Positions 41,104 through 49,307 of a stretch of 64,000 nucleotides of DNA are shown here, piece after piece. The notes under the pieces were generated by a model. That model saw nothing but the letters and a program-made list of their open reading frames with translations. It searched no databases and had not been told where the DNA came from. Origin of the DNA: Poriferisodalis sp965226645. Its GTDB lineage: Bacteria; Actinomycetota; Acidimicrobiia; Acidimicrobiales; Poriferisodalaceae. Each line of letters opens with the position of its first letter. Position 1 is the stretch's first letter. Made by a program: the position numbers and the translations under genes. The stretch is from assembly GCA_965226645.1 (NCBI GenBank), contig CBDDDL010000002.1, forward strand, positions 62,001-126,000, read 5' to 3'.

Positions 41104-41199
41104 ATGGGATCGCTGGTCAAAAAGCGCCGCAAGCGGATGCGCAAGAAGAAGCACCGCAAGATGCTGCGCCGCACGCGCTACCAACGCCGCAACCGCTAA
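41104..41199 (+). CDS. Small ribosomal protein bS22 (AURKAIP1/COX24 family)
   Basis: A 31-residue, extremely basic peptide of Lys and Arg. It begins MGSLVKKRRKRMRKKKHRK and continues with LRRTR, closely following the mycobacterial bS22 pattern. In mycobacterial ribosomes this peptide binds near the decoding centre of the 30S subunit. It is too short for most gene callers. It lies on the opposite strand to its neighbours, between tRNA-Gln and ispE. Confidence 0.92.
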   Translation: MGSLVKKRRKRMRKKKHRKMLRRTRYQRRNR

Positions 41200-41226
41200 C
41201 CCGTCAACCGGCGCTGCAATTCCGTC

Positions 41227-42114
41227 TCAGAGACGACCGATCGCTCGAGCGACTCGCGCCGTCACGCCTTCATGGACGGGGAGCTCTCCACTGCCTGCGC
41301 TCGGCCGCGGGTGCGGCGCAGCGACGAACCACGTACCGCCGCTGCCGGCCAGTCGCGGTGTACGCGCCATGTGGTTCCCGAAGGCGTGACGCCACGCGAT
41401 CAGCTCGGGATACGCAGACAGCGCCGCAGGTTCCAGGTCGTTGCCGTGATCGCCCGCAGGACCGCCCAACTCGTCCCAACGCCGATACACCGAAGCGGTG
41501 TCAACGTGCACTGACGGTGTCATCAGCACGAATTCCTGCTGCTGGCACGGCAGCGGTTCGACGATTTCGCCGATGCCGCTGACCCGGGCTCTTCCGCCCA
41601 CCAAGCAGAACGCAACATCAGCACCGAGTGACGCCGCCTGCTGCATCGACACCACCTGGCGCGCCGGCCCGCTCGTTGCGTCGGGATGCCTTGCAGCCGT
41701 CTCCGCCGCAGTCAGCTGATTCGCCCAACGCAGCACTGCGGCAGCGTCAGACGAACCGCCGCCGAGGCCGGCTCCCGGCGGGATGCGCTTGCGAATCCGG
41801 ACGCGGGCGGTACGTCCTGCGAGCTCAAGTGCGCGTACGACCAGGTTGGCGCGATCCATCGGAATATCCCACGACGGCTCGGGTCCTTCGTCGCGTTCTG
41901 ATCCCGCATCGGCTGACATCCGCATCATCTCAACCGAGTTCGTGGCACTCGGCGTCACCAGCAGTTCGTCGCACAAGTCCAGCGACACCATCTCGGCTTC
42001 GATCTGGTGGTATCCGTCCGTACGCGTGCCGGTGATCCGCAGCGAGAGCGTCAGCTTCGCGGGAGCGAGCAGTCGTGCGGGCACGGCCGCCACAGAGGCG
42101 GCGGCCTCAGCCAT
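41227..42114 (-). CDS. ispE: 4-diphosphocytidyl-2-C-methyl-D-erythritol kinase
   Basis: A 295-residue GHMP kinase in the MEP isoprenoid pathway. APAKLTLSLRITG is the N-terminal substrate motif, IPPGAGLGGGSSDAAAVLRW is the ATP-binding GHMP loop, and GSGGTWFVA near the C-terminus is the third GHMP motif. The start at 42114 overlaps the end of rsmA by 8 bp. Confidence 0.94.
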   Translation of the reverse strand: MAEAAASVAAVPARLLAPAKLTLSLRITGTRTDGYHQIEAEMVSLDLCDELLVTPSATNSVEMMRMSADAGSERDEGPEPSWDIPMDRANLVVRALELAGRTARVRIRKRIPPGAGLGGGSSDAAAVLRWANQLTAAETAARHPDATSGPARQVVSMQQAASLGADVAFCLVGGRARVSGIGEIVEPLPCQQQEFVLMTPSVHVDTASVYRRWDELGGPAGDHGNDLEPAALSAYPELIAWRHAFGNHMARTPRLAGSGGTWFVAAPHPRPSAGSGELPVHEGVTARVARAIGRL

Positions 42115-42961
42115 GTCCCTGCGCGCGCAGCGATGCTGCCGCAAGACGCATCCAGGCATCCAGGCTGAGTCGTTCGGGACGGTCGGCGGGATCCACCTCT
42201 GCTGCGGCGAACACAGCGTCGGCATCGCAGAGCGCGCTGCGCATGGTACGGCGAAGCATCTGGCGGCGATTGGCGAACGCTGTGTCGACGAGGCGATTGA
42301 GCTCAGCACGCAATTCGAGGTCCATCGCGTGGGCGTGCCGCGTGATGCGCACCAGTGCAGACTCCACCTCGGGTCGGGGGTAGAAGACCGTCGGCGGCAC
42401 GGCACCGGCAAGTTCGGCAGATCCGTGACTTGCGACGCGCACCGAGACGGCTCCGTAGTCAGAGCCACCCGGATCTGCCGCCAAACGCCGCGCCGCCTCC
42501 CGCTGGCACATCACGAGCAGCCGGGTCACCGCGGGCACATCGTCAAGGACCGTCAGCACGAGCGAGGTAGCAATGTTGTAGGGCAGATTGGCAACGAGGT
42601 GCCATGGCGGTTCCGGCTCTTCGACGATGCCCAGCAGATCGTCCCAATCCATGCGACGCGCGTCGGCGTGCACCACCTGCGCACCCGAGCCGGCAATCTC
42701 AGCCAGCAGCGGTACGAGCCGTCCGTCGGTCTCGACGGCGACCACATGTGCACCCGTCTCAATCAGGGCCAAGGTCAGCGATCCCAGGCCCGCGCCGATC
42801 TCCACGACACGATCACCGGGCCCGATGCGTGCCAGGCGCGCTATTCGGCGGACAGTATTGGGGTCCACCACGAAGTTCTGCCCGAGACTCCGACGTGGTG
42901 CCGTGCCTGCTCGTTCCAGCAACTCCCGCACTGCGGGGCGCGTCAGCAGCGGCTGGGTCAT
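42107..42961 (-). CDS. rsmA: 16S rRNA (adenine1518/1519-N6)-dimethyltransferase RsmA (KsgA)
   Basis: A 284-residue protein. SLGQNFVVDPNTVRRI is the family N-terminal motif, VVEIGAGLGSLTLAL the SAM-binding motif I, VVAVETDGRLVPLL motif II and LVANLPYNIATSLVL the NLPY catalytic motif. It dimethylates two adenines in helix 45. The ATG overlaps the tatD stop codon by 4 nt (ATGA). Confidence 0.96.
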   Translation of the reverse strand: MTQPLLTRPAVRELLERAGTAPRRSLGQNFVVDPNTVRRIARLARIGPGDRVVEIGAGLGSLTLALIETGAHVVAVETDGRLVPLLAEIAGSGAQVVHADARRMDWDDLLGIVEEPEPPWHLVANLPYNIATSLVLTVLDDVPAVTRLLVMCQREAARRLAADPGGSDYGAVSVRVASHGSAELAGAVPPTVFYPRPEVESALVRITRHAHAMDLELRAELNRLVDTAFANRRQMLRRTMRSALCDADAVFAAAEVDPADRPERLSLDAWMRLAAASLRAQGHG

Positions 42962-43821
42962 GCCCCCGCTGGGTCGCCCAGCCGGAACACGCGCCGTGCA
43001 TTGGCCGTGGTCTCGGTGGCGACCTGCGTCACAGAGCTGCCGCGTGCCGCCGCCACCGCGGCGCCCACCAGCCGGACCCAGCTCGGTCGGTTCTGCTTGC
43101 CCCGGTTCGGCTCAGGCGCCAGGTAGGGCGCATCGGTCTCGACGAGATAGCAGTCAGCCGGAGCAAGCGCAGCTGCATCGCGTATCTCGGCCGCGTTGCG
43201 GAATGACACGATGCCGCTGAATGACAAGGTCGCGCCCCGATCCAGGGCGGCGCGAGCTTCGTCGGGGCCACCCGTGAAACAGTGGAACACGGTGCGCTCA
43301 GGCACGCCCTCGGCGTCGAGCACGTCGAACGTGTCCTCCCAGGCGTCTCGGCTGTGAATCACCAGCGCTAGGTCGTATCGGTGCGCCATCGCGATCTGGG
43401 CTGCGAACGCTTCGCGCTGGGCCACGCGGTCGGAATGCTCGTAGTAGTAGTCCAAGCCGCATTCGCCGACTGCGACGGGCGCGGCGGCCGCGGCGGATGC
43501 GGCCAGAAGGTGTTCGAGCGCATCGAGCGCCGCTGGGCCCTGGTCGGCATCGTGCGGATGCAGCCCGACCGTCGCAGCAACGCCGTCGAGCGTTGTGGCG
43601 CGTTCGATGGCCGCAATGCTGCGCTCGACGTCAGTGCCGATGTCGACAACCCATTCCACGCCATCGCGGTGTGCTTCGGCGACCTGGTCCGCGCCTCCCT
43701 CCCACAAATGGCAGTGGCTGTCGATCCAGACTTCGGCGGACACAGCGGACGGCGGACGCGACCCCTCTGGCGTCATCGAATCTGGCGTCATCGAATCTGG
43801 CGTCATCGAATCTGGCGTCAT
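42958..43821 (-). CDS. tatD: TatD-family metal-dependent hydrolase (DNase)
   Basis: A 287-residue TIM-barrel hydrolase. Metal ligands are seen in WIDSHCHLW, VGECGLDYYY, LVIHSRDAWEDT, FHCFTG and YLVETDAPYLAPEPNRGKQN. The family acts as 3'-5' DNase on damaged DNA and in cell-wall or protein quality control. The N-terminus is a fourfold PDSMT repeat, and four ATG codons (43821, 43806, 43791 and 43776) are all possible starts. The first overlaps the metG stop codon (ATGA). Confidence 0.93.
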   Translation of the reverse strand: MTPDSMTPDSMTPDSMTPEGSRPPSAVSAEVWIDSHCHLWEGGADQVAEAHRDGVEWVVDIGTDVERSIAAIERATTLDGVAATVGLHPHDADQGPAALDALEHLLAASAAAAAPVAVGECGLDYYYEHSDRVAQREAFAAQIAMAHRYDLALVIHSRDAWEDTFDVLDAEGVPERTVFHCFTGGPDEARAALDRGATLSFSGIVSFRNAAEIRDAAALAPADCYLVETDAPYLAPEPNRGKQNRPSWVRLVGAAVAAARGSSVTQVATETTANARRVFRLGDPAGA

Positions 43822-43825
43822 CGAA
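43766..43825. repeat. 15-bp tandem repeat, four perfect copies, at the metG/tatD junction
   Basis: TCTGGCGTCATCGAA is present four times without a mismatch. In gene orientation each copy contains ATGA, so the metG stop and tatD start overlap has itself been repeated. Any copy number keeps both genes in frame. Confidence 0.97.
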
Positions 43826-45317
43826 TCCGGGGATACAGCGGATCGCCCACCGCTACGGGCAGCCCGCCCGGGTAGCCGCCCCATGTCGCGGCCTCCGGCA
43901 GACGCTGGTCGGACGGTGAACCGCTCATGCCAATGCGTCGCCACACCTCGTCGCAGCCACGCGGTGTCGCGACCCACGCCAGCACGGCGACAATGCGGAG
44001 CGCCTCGAGCGCATCGCCGAGAACTGCATCGACCTCGGGGCCGGGCTCGGACTTCCACGGCTCGGCCTCTTCGAGCAACGAGTTGGTCTCGCGGATGATC
44101 CGCCAGACGGCGTCGAGGGCATCGGAGGGGGCGAGCCGCTCCCAGGCATCTGCCGCGGCGGCATAGCACTGGGCCACAGGCTCGGCCAGCGGGCTGTCGG
44201 CGCGGGGTGCCGGACCGACGCCTCCGCACTTGCGCTGCACCACCGTCGCCACCCGGCTCATGAGGTTGCCCAGATTGTTGGCCAGATCGGCGTTGTACCG
44301 GGCCACCATGGCTTCGTAGGAGAAATCGCCGTCGGGCCCGAACGGCTGGTCGTGCAAGAAGTGATGCCGCACGCCGTCGCTGCCGAAGTCGGCCACAAGG
44401 TCGCCGGGCGCGATCTGGTTCAGCGCCGACTTCGCCATCTTCTCGCCGCCGACGAGCAAGAAACCGTGAACGTGCACCCGCCGCGGCGGCAACACCCCGC
44501 CGCTCATCAACATCGCAGGCCAGTACACGCAGTGGAACCTCAGGATGTCCTTGCCGATGAGGTGCGTTCCGGGCCAGCGATGCGCGAACTGGGCCTCGTC
44601 GCTGGCGTAGCCAGCAGCGGTGATGTAGTTGGTCAGCGCATCGAACCAGACGTAGGTGACATGCCGAGGATCCCAAGGAATCCGGATGCCCCAGTCCAGC
44701 GACGTCCGGCTGATCGAGAAGTCCTGCAGGCCGCCGCGGATGAACCCGAGCGCCTCGTTTCGCTTGGTGGCCGGGACCACGAAGTCGGGATGGGCTTCAT
44801 ACCAGTCGAGCAATGGCTTCTCGTACCGGCTGAGTGAGAAGAAATAGTTCTCCTCGGTGACATGCTCGGCGGGGCGGCGGTGGATGCGGCAGTTGCCGTC
44901 GTCGAGATCGTCGTCGGTGTAGTACGCCTCGCAGCTCACGCAGTAGAGGCCCTCGTAGGTCTGCAGCGTGATGTCGCCGTTGTCGTAGCAGGCCTGCAGC
45001 AGCGTCTGGACCGAGTGGTGGTGGCGCGGCTCGCTGGTGCGGATGAAGTCGTCGTTGACGATGTCGAGCTGCTGCCACGCCTCCTGGAACCGCACCACGG
45101 TGCGGTCCGCCCACTCGATGGGCGTGCAGCCGTTCTCCGCCGCGGCCCGCTGCACCTTGAGACCATGCTCGTCGGTGCCGGTCAGGAACATGACGTCGTC
45201 GCCGCAGAGCCGCTTCCAGCGTGCGATCGCATCAGCGGTGATCGTCGTGTACGCGTGCCCGATGTGGGGAGCGTCGTTCACGTAGTAGATCGGCGTCGTG
45301 ACGTAATAGGAACCCAC
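43818..45317 (-). CDS. metG: Methionyl-tRNA synthetase
   Basis: A 499-residue class I synthetase. The HIGH motif is H18-H21 in DAPHIGHAY, and the KMSKS motif is K293-S297 as KMAKS. A zinc knuckle (C126-x2-C129, C143-x2-H146) lies in the connective domain, and YVWFDALTNYI is the methionine pocket region. It lacks the C-terminal tRNA-binding dimerisation domain, as in actinobacterial forms. The GTG start at 45317 has TACCCT 6 nt upstream. The tatD gene follows with overlap. Confidence 0.96.
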   Translation of the reverse strand: MGSYYVTTPIYYVNDAPHIGHAYTTITADAIARWKRLCGDDVMFLTGTDEHGLKVQRAAAENGCTPIEWADRTVVRFQEAWQQLDIVNDDFIRTSEPRHHHSVQTLLQACYDNGDITLQTYEGLYCVSCEAYYTDDDLDDGNCRIHRRPAEHVTEENYFFSLSRYEKPLLDWYEAHPDFVVPATKRNEALGFIRGGLQDFSISRTSLDWGIRIPWDPRHVTYVWFDALTNYITAAGYASDEAQFAHRWPGTHLIGKDILRFHCVYWPAMLMSGGVLPPRRVHVHGFLLVGGEKMAKSALNQIAPGDLVADFGSDGVRHHFLHDQPFGPDGDFSYEAMVARYNADLANNLGNLMSRVATVVQRKCGGVGPAPRADSPLAEPVAQCYAAAADAWERLAPSDALDAVWRIIRETNSLLEEAEPWKSEPGPEVDAVLGDALEALRIVAVLAWVATPRGCDEVWRRIGMSGSPSDQRLPEAATWGGYPGGLPVAVGDPLYPRIR

Positions 45318-45323
45318 GCGGCA

Positions 45324-45329
45324 AGGGTA
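45324..45329 (-). promoter_or_regulatory. Candidate leaderless -10 (TACCCT) of metG
   Basis: The hexamer ends 6 nt before the GTG at 45317. There is no Shine-Dalgarno. Confidence 0.5.
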
Positions 45330-45409
45330 CTGACGGGGTACTCGACGCTTGTGGCCCTTTTCGGGACGCACCATTTCGGCCCAGCGCTCAGAATCAACGT
45401 CCGTCTCAG

Positions 45410-46276
45410 TCAGCGCCTTCCCCGGGATTGCTCGACGGCCACGGGATAGACGCGATTGCGTCCGACAGAAAGCCGTTCGGCGACCGTGGCAGCTGCATCG
45501 CGGGCGCTGAGGCCGTTCGCGAGCTCGATGCGGACCTCGTCGATGATTGCCGCGTCGGAAACGGCTTCAGCAGACGCTGGCCCGACCACGATGACGATCT
45601 CGCCCTTGGGCTGGTCGGCGAAACGGATCGCCAGCTCACCGAGCGTCCCGCGGCTCACCTCCTCGTGCAGCTTGGTCAGCTCGCGCGCCACCGCTGCGGG
45701 GCGACCGCCGCCGCAGGCCCCCGCCAGGTCAGCCAGCGTGGCGCCCACCCGTCGGGGCGACTCGAGCAGCACCACAGTGCGCTGCTCGGAGGCGATCTCG
45801 CCAAGCCGGCGGTCGCGGGCTTCGCCCTTGCGCGGCAGGAATCCCTCCATGACCCAGCGATCTGTCGGCAGGCCCGACACCGCAAGTGCTGCAACTGGTG
45901 CAGTCGGCCCCGGCACGACGCTGACCGCCACACCCGCAGCCGCCGCGGCTTCGACCAGGCGCTGGCCCGGATCAGAAATGGCGGGCATCCCGGCGTCAGT
46001 CACATACGCCGCCGATTCGCCCTCCAGCAGCCGGCCCACGATTCTGCTGCACGCCTCGGCCTCGTTGTGCTCGTGCACGGCGACCAATGGACGCCTGCCG
46101 ATGCCCAGTCGCTGCAGCAGCAAGCCGGTGCGCCGCGTGTCCTCGCAGGCGACGAACGACACGTCGCTCAGCACTTCGACGGCTCGCGGCGCGATGTCTC
46201 CCAGATTTCCGATGGGCGTTGCGACCAGCCACAGCGTCGGTGACGCAGGCGGACTCGGTGTCCCCGGCGTCGTCAT
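45410..46276 (-). CDS. rsmI: 16S rRNA (cytidine1402-2'-O)-methyltransferase RsmI
   Basis: A 288-residue tetrapyrrole-methylase-fold protein. LVATPIGNLGDIAPRAVEVL is the conserved N-terminus; CEDTRRTG, VTDAGMPAISDPG and VVPGPTAPVAALAVSGLP form the SAM and RNA site, and ARELTKLHEEVSRGTL follows. It methylates the ribose of C1402 in the decoding centre. It is upstream of metG, the common order. Confidence 0.95.
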   Translation of the reverse strand: MTTPGTPSPPASPTLWLVATPIGNLGDIAPRAVEVLSDVSFVACEDTRRTGLLLQRLGIGRRPLVAVHEHNEAEACSRIVGRLLEGESAAYVTDAGMPAISDPGQRLVEAAAAAGVAVSVVPGPTAPVAALAVSGLPTDRWVMEGFLPRKGEARDRRLGEIASEQRTVVLLESPRRVGATLADLAGACGGGRPAAVARELTKLHEEVSRGTLGELAIRFADQPKGEIVIVVGPASAEAVSDAAIIDEVRIELANGLSARDAAATVAERLSVGRNRVYPVAVEQSRGRR

Positions 46277-46325
46277 CGCGGCACCCGTGAGGCGGTCGCA
46301 TCGTTCGCGGCGTGCTGGGCGGTCT

Positions 46326-46661
46326 TCATGCGTCGAGCCGTACGTCGAGGACTTCTCCGATGGCGACGCCCCAGCTTTCGAACGCGCCGGCGCGAGCCTC
46401 CAACACCGATCGGGCTCGGGGCCGCGGCCGTCCTATTCGACCTGGCGGCATCGTGACGATGTCGAGTACCCGCCGACCGCCGTCGAGATAGGCGATGTCG
46501 ACGTCGAAACGCATGCCGATGGTGTGCACCGACCAGCAGCGCTCGATGAGCAGCGCGCCTGTGATGTCGTCGCGGCCGCGCAGCCCGCGCCGACGATCCT
46601 TGCCCACGCGAGCGATCTCGAGACTCGCAATGACGCGATCCTCGCAGACCAACCACGGCAT
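46326..46661 (-). CDS. DUF192 family protein
   Basis: A 111-residue protein. The pattern RRGLRGRDDITGALLIE, then the conserved HTIGMRFDVDIAYLD and the C-terminal VLEARAGAFESWGV, is that of DUF192 (COG1430). The family has a small beta-barrel fold and unknown function. There is no signal peptide. It begins 2 nt after the ychF stop codon and is therefore probably translated from the same message. Confidence 0.88.
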   Translation of the reverse strand: MPWLVCEDRVIASLEIARVGKDRRRGLRGRDDITGALLIERCWSVHTIGMRFDVDIAYLDGGRRVLDIVTMPPGRIGRPRPRARSVLEARAGAFESWGVAIGEVLDVRLDA

Positions 46662-46663
46662 GA

Positions 46664-47770
46664 CTACACGTTGAAGCGGAACTCCACGACGTCACCGTCG
46701 CGCATCCGATAGTCCTTGCCCTCGACGCGAAGTCGCCCCACGTCGCGAGCGGCCGACCACGAACCCAACTTGAGCAATTCGGTCCATTCGATCACTTCGG
46801 CTCTAATGAATCCTCGCTCGAAGTCGGTGTGGATCCGTCCGGCACACTGCGGTGCACGCCAGCCCTGCCCGAACGTCCACGCCCGCGACTCCTTCTCGCC
46901 AGTGGTGAGAAACGTGCGCAGGCCGAGCAGCCCGTGCGCCGCGGAGACGAAGCGCTCCAGCGCACCCTGTCCGAGGCCCAGCCCTTCGAGCAGCTCAGCG
47001 CGTTCGGCACCGGTGAGCTGTGCTGCCTCAGCTTCGAGCTGAACGCACAGCGGAAGCACATGTGCTCCGGGCAGCTCAGCGACAATCGGCTCGGCCAGTT
47101 GCTCTGCATCGTCGAGTTGGTCGTCGCCGATGTTCAGCACTGCCATCACGGGCTTGTCGGTCAGCAGGAAGTGGCTTCGCAGCGCATCACGGTGGGCATC
47201 GCCCCCAGACTCAGCGCACGCGGCGTGCGGCCACGCTCGGTAGAGCGGCGTACCGGCCTCGAGGTGCTCCAGCGCCGCTTCAAGCGCCGCCGCCTCGTCG
47301 ACGAGCGCTGTGTCCGAAGGCTGGCTGCGCGCGGCCTTGCGCCGCCGGATGATGCGCGACTCGACCGATTCCAGATCGGCCAGCGTCAGCTCTGTCTCGA
47401 CGATGCGGAGATGCTCGATGGGGTCGGCCGGACCTGGAACGTCGGGATCGGTGAACGCGCGCAGCACAAAGACGATGGCGTCCGCCTCTCGAATGCCAGC
47501 GAGAAACCGGTTGCCGAGGCCCTCTCCCTTGCTGGCTCCTTCGACCAGGCCGCCGATGTCGATGAACTCGGTGGTCGAGTGCACCACTTTGCGACTCGCG
47601 CTCATCTCGGCCAGCGCATCGAGCCGAGCGTCAGGCACGCGAGCCACCCCGATGTTCGGGTCGGTGGTTGCGAACGCATACGGCGCCGCCAAGGCTCCCC
47701 CGCCGGCGAGAGCATTGAACAGGGACGACTTTCCCGCGTTGGGGAGGCCGACGAACCCGAAACGCTCCAT
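46664..47770 (-). CDS. ychF: Redox-regulated ATPase YchF (Obg-like)
   Basis: A 368-residue P-loop ATPase. G1 is GLPNAGKSSLFNAL and G3 is DIGGLVEGASKGEGLGNRF; the NKxD-type specificity motif is replaced by VLNIGDDQ, in keeping with ATP rather than GTP use. The C-terminal TGS-like YchF-GTPase_C domain includes RAWTFGQGWRAPQCAGRIHTDFERGFIRAEVI. It binds ribosomes and acts in stress responses. A TAGCCT hexamer lies 9 nt before the ATG. Confidence 0.96.
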   Translation of the reverse strand: MERFGFVGLPNAGKSSLFNALAGGGALAAPYAFATTDPNIGVARVPDARLDALAEMSASRKVVHSTTEFIDIGGLVEGASKGEGLGNRFLAGIREADAIVFVLRAFTDPDVPGPADPIEHLRIVETELTLADLESVESRIIRRRKAARSQPSDTALVDEAAALEAALEHLEAGTPLYRAWPHAACAESGGDAHRDALRSHFLLTDKPVMAVLNIGDDQLDDAEQLAEPIVAELPGAHVLPLCVQLEAEAAQLTGAERAELLEGLGLGQGALERFVSAAHGLLGLRTFLTTGEKESRAWTFGQGWRAPQCAGRIHTDFERGFIRAEVIEWTELLKLGSWSAARDVGRLRVEGKDYRMRDGDVVEFRFNV

Positions 47771-47779
47771 CGCCGGGCG

Positions 47780-47785
47780 AGGCTA
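47780..47785 (-). promoter_or_regulatory. Candidate leaderless -10 (TAGCCT) of ychF
   Basis: The hexamer ends 9 nt before the ATG at 47770. Confidence 0.45.
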
Positions 47786-47933
47786 GCTAGCCGGGCGACC
47801 GGCCCCAGCAGCCGTGGCAACGTGTGATGCCACCGGCGGCCTCTCACCTCTGGGCGGCGTCTGGTGCGGCGTGCCAGACTTCGAGAGCATGACTTCGACA
47901 GCTTCAGCCGCTTCGGCCGATAGGGAGAAACCG

Positions 47934-49073
47934 ATGGGACCACTGCAGGGAATCAAGGTGATCGAGCTGGCCGGCATCGGCCCAGGCCCGTTCTGCGCCA
48001 TGCTGCTCGCCGACCTCGGCGCTGACGTGGTGCGGATCGACCGCATGGCGCCTGCCGATCTGGGTATCGACCGAGGCCGCAAGTACAACGTTCTCAACCG
48101 CGGCCGTCGTTCGGTGGCGGTCGACCTGAAGTCACCCGACGGTGTCGAGACCGTGCTGAAGCTCGTCGAACAGGCCGATGCACTGATTGAAGGCTTTCGT
48201 CCCGGCGTCACCGAGCGGCTCGGACTGGGTCCCGATGAGTGCTTCGCCCGCAATCCGAAGCTGGTGTATGGCCGCATGACCGGCTGGGGCCAGGAAGGCC
48301 CGCTGTCGCATGCCGCAGGCCATGACATCAACTACATCGCGCTCACCGGCGCACTGCATGCGATCGGCCCGAGCCATGCGCCGAGCCCACCGCTGAACCT
48401 CGTCGGCGACTTCGGCGGCGGCGGGATGTACTTGGCGTTCGGCATCGCAGCGGCCTTGCTGGAGGCGCGCACGTCGGGCGAGGGCCAAGTTGTGGACGCC
48501 GCCATGACCGAAGGTGCTGCATCGCTGATGGCTGCGATCTACGGCATCTACGGATCGGGAGGCTGGGCGAACGAGCGCGAGTCCAACTTCCTCGACGGCG
48601 GGGCGTACTACTACGGCACGTACGAGACCGCCGACGGCAAGTTCGTGTCGGTCGGCTCGATCGAAGGCAAGTTCCACGACGAGCTGCTGGAGCGGACGGG
48701 GCTCACCGAGTCCCCGACCGTCGATCGCAACGACCGCGAAGCGTGGGCCGACAAGCGTGCCCGGCTGGCTGAGGTGTTCAGGACCAAGACCCGTGACGAA
48801 TGGGACGCGATCATGGCCGGCTCGGACGTCTGCTATGCACCGGTTCTGGACCTTGAGGAGGCACCGCTGCACCCGCACAACGTGGCGCGAGGGTCGTTCA
48901 TCGAGGTGGAGGGCGTGACACAGCCTGCGCCCGCCCCCCGCTTCAGCCGCACCCCGGGTTCGGTCGCACGGCCCCCCGCAGCTCCGGGCGAGAACACCGA
49001 CGAGGTCCTCGCCGACTGGGGCTTCGACACCGACGGCATCGCGAAGCTGCGCGATGTCGGCGCCGTGTCCTGA
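47934..49073 (+). CDS. CaiB/BaiF CoA-transferase family protein, alpha-methylacyl-CoA racemase-like
   Basis: A 379-residue protein. GPLQGIKVIELAGIGPGPFCAMLLADLGADVVRID is the typical start of alpha-methylacyl-CoA racemases, and GHDINYIALTGAL carries their conserved His. The rest (LYGRMTGWGQ-type, DAAMTEGAASL) fits family III CoA transferases. Racemases invert 2-methylacyl-CoA esters during degradation of branched lipids and sterols. The ATG at 47934 has GGGAG six bases upstream and matches the family start; an ATG at 47889 in the same frame is possible. Confidence 0.9.
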   Translation: MGPLQGIKVIELAGIGPGPFCAMLLADLGADVVRIDRMAPADLGIDRGRKYNVLNRGRRSVAVDLKSPDGVETVLKLVEQADALIEGFRPGVTERLGLGPDECFARNPKLVYGRMTGWGQEGPLSHAAGHDINYIALTGALHAIGPSHAPSPPLNLVGDFGGGGMYLAFGIAAALLEARTSGEGQVVDAAMTEGAASLMAAIYGIYGSGGWANERESNFLDGGAYYYGTYETADGKFVSVGSIEGKFHDELLERTGLTESPTVDRNDREAWADKRARLAEVFRTKTRDEWDAIMAGSDVCYAPVLDLEEAPLHPHNVARGSFIEVEGVTQPAPAPRFSRTPGSVARPPAAPGENTDEVLADWGFDTDGIAKLRDVGAVS

Positions 49074-49115
49074 TAGGCGCTTTCTGACTGGGCGCCCCTC
49101 TGCTTCAGCGCTTCG

Positions 49116-49142
49116 TTGATTGCCGGCGCGGGCCGGTAGCCT
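49116..49142 (+). promoter_or_regulatory. Candidate promoter of the bL37 gene
   Basis: TTGATT (49116-49121) and TAGCCT (49137-49142) are 15 bp apart. The -10 ends 9 nt before the ATG, so the mRNA would be leaderless or nearly so. Confidence 0.5.
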
Positions 49143-49151
49143 GCGACACCT

Positions 49152-49238
49152 ATGTCGAAGCGCACCAACAAGCGAAAGCTCCGGGCGCGCCGCAACAAGG
49201 CCAATCACGGCAAGCGGCCCAACTGCGGCCGCGGCTGA
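49152..49238 (+). CDS. Small ribosomal protein bL37
   Basis: A 28-residue basic peptide beginning MSKRTNKRKLRARRNKA and containing the NHGKRPN signature of actinobacterial bL37. In mycobacterial 50S subunits this peptide lies between domains of 23S rRNA. It ends in CGRG, which I do not recall as standard, so the C-terminus may be lineage-specific. It is too short for most gene callers. Confidence 0.88.
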   Translation: MSKRTNKRKLRARRNKANHGKRPNCGRG

Positions 49239-49307
49239 CACGTCACTGTTGAGCGGGGCGGCGTACGCGCCGCTGCGCCGCTGGTCGGGGTGCCTTCGCA
49301 CCGCCAG

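Noticed and set aside
43766..43825. CRISPR array
   Set aside because: The 15-bp units are directly adjacent with no spacers and lie in a gene overlap. The same applies to the other tandem repeats in the window.
43822..44676. Extension of the tatD frame far upstream
   Set aside because: It overlaps metG in a different frame and has shadow-like composition. TatD homology begins just after the PDSMT repeat.
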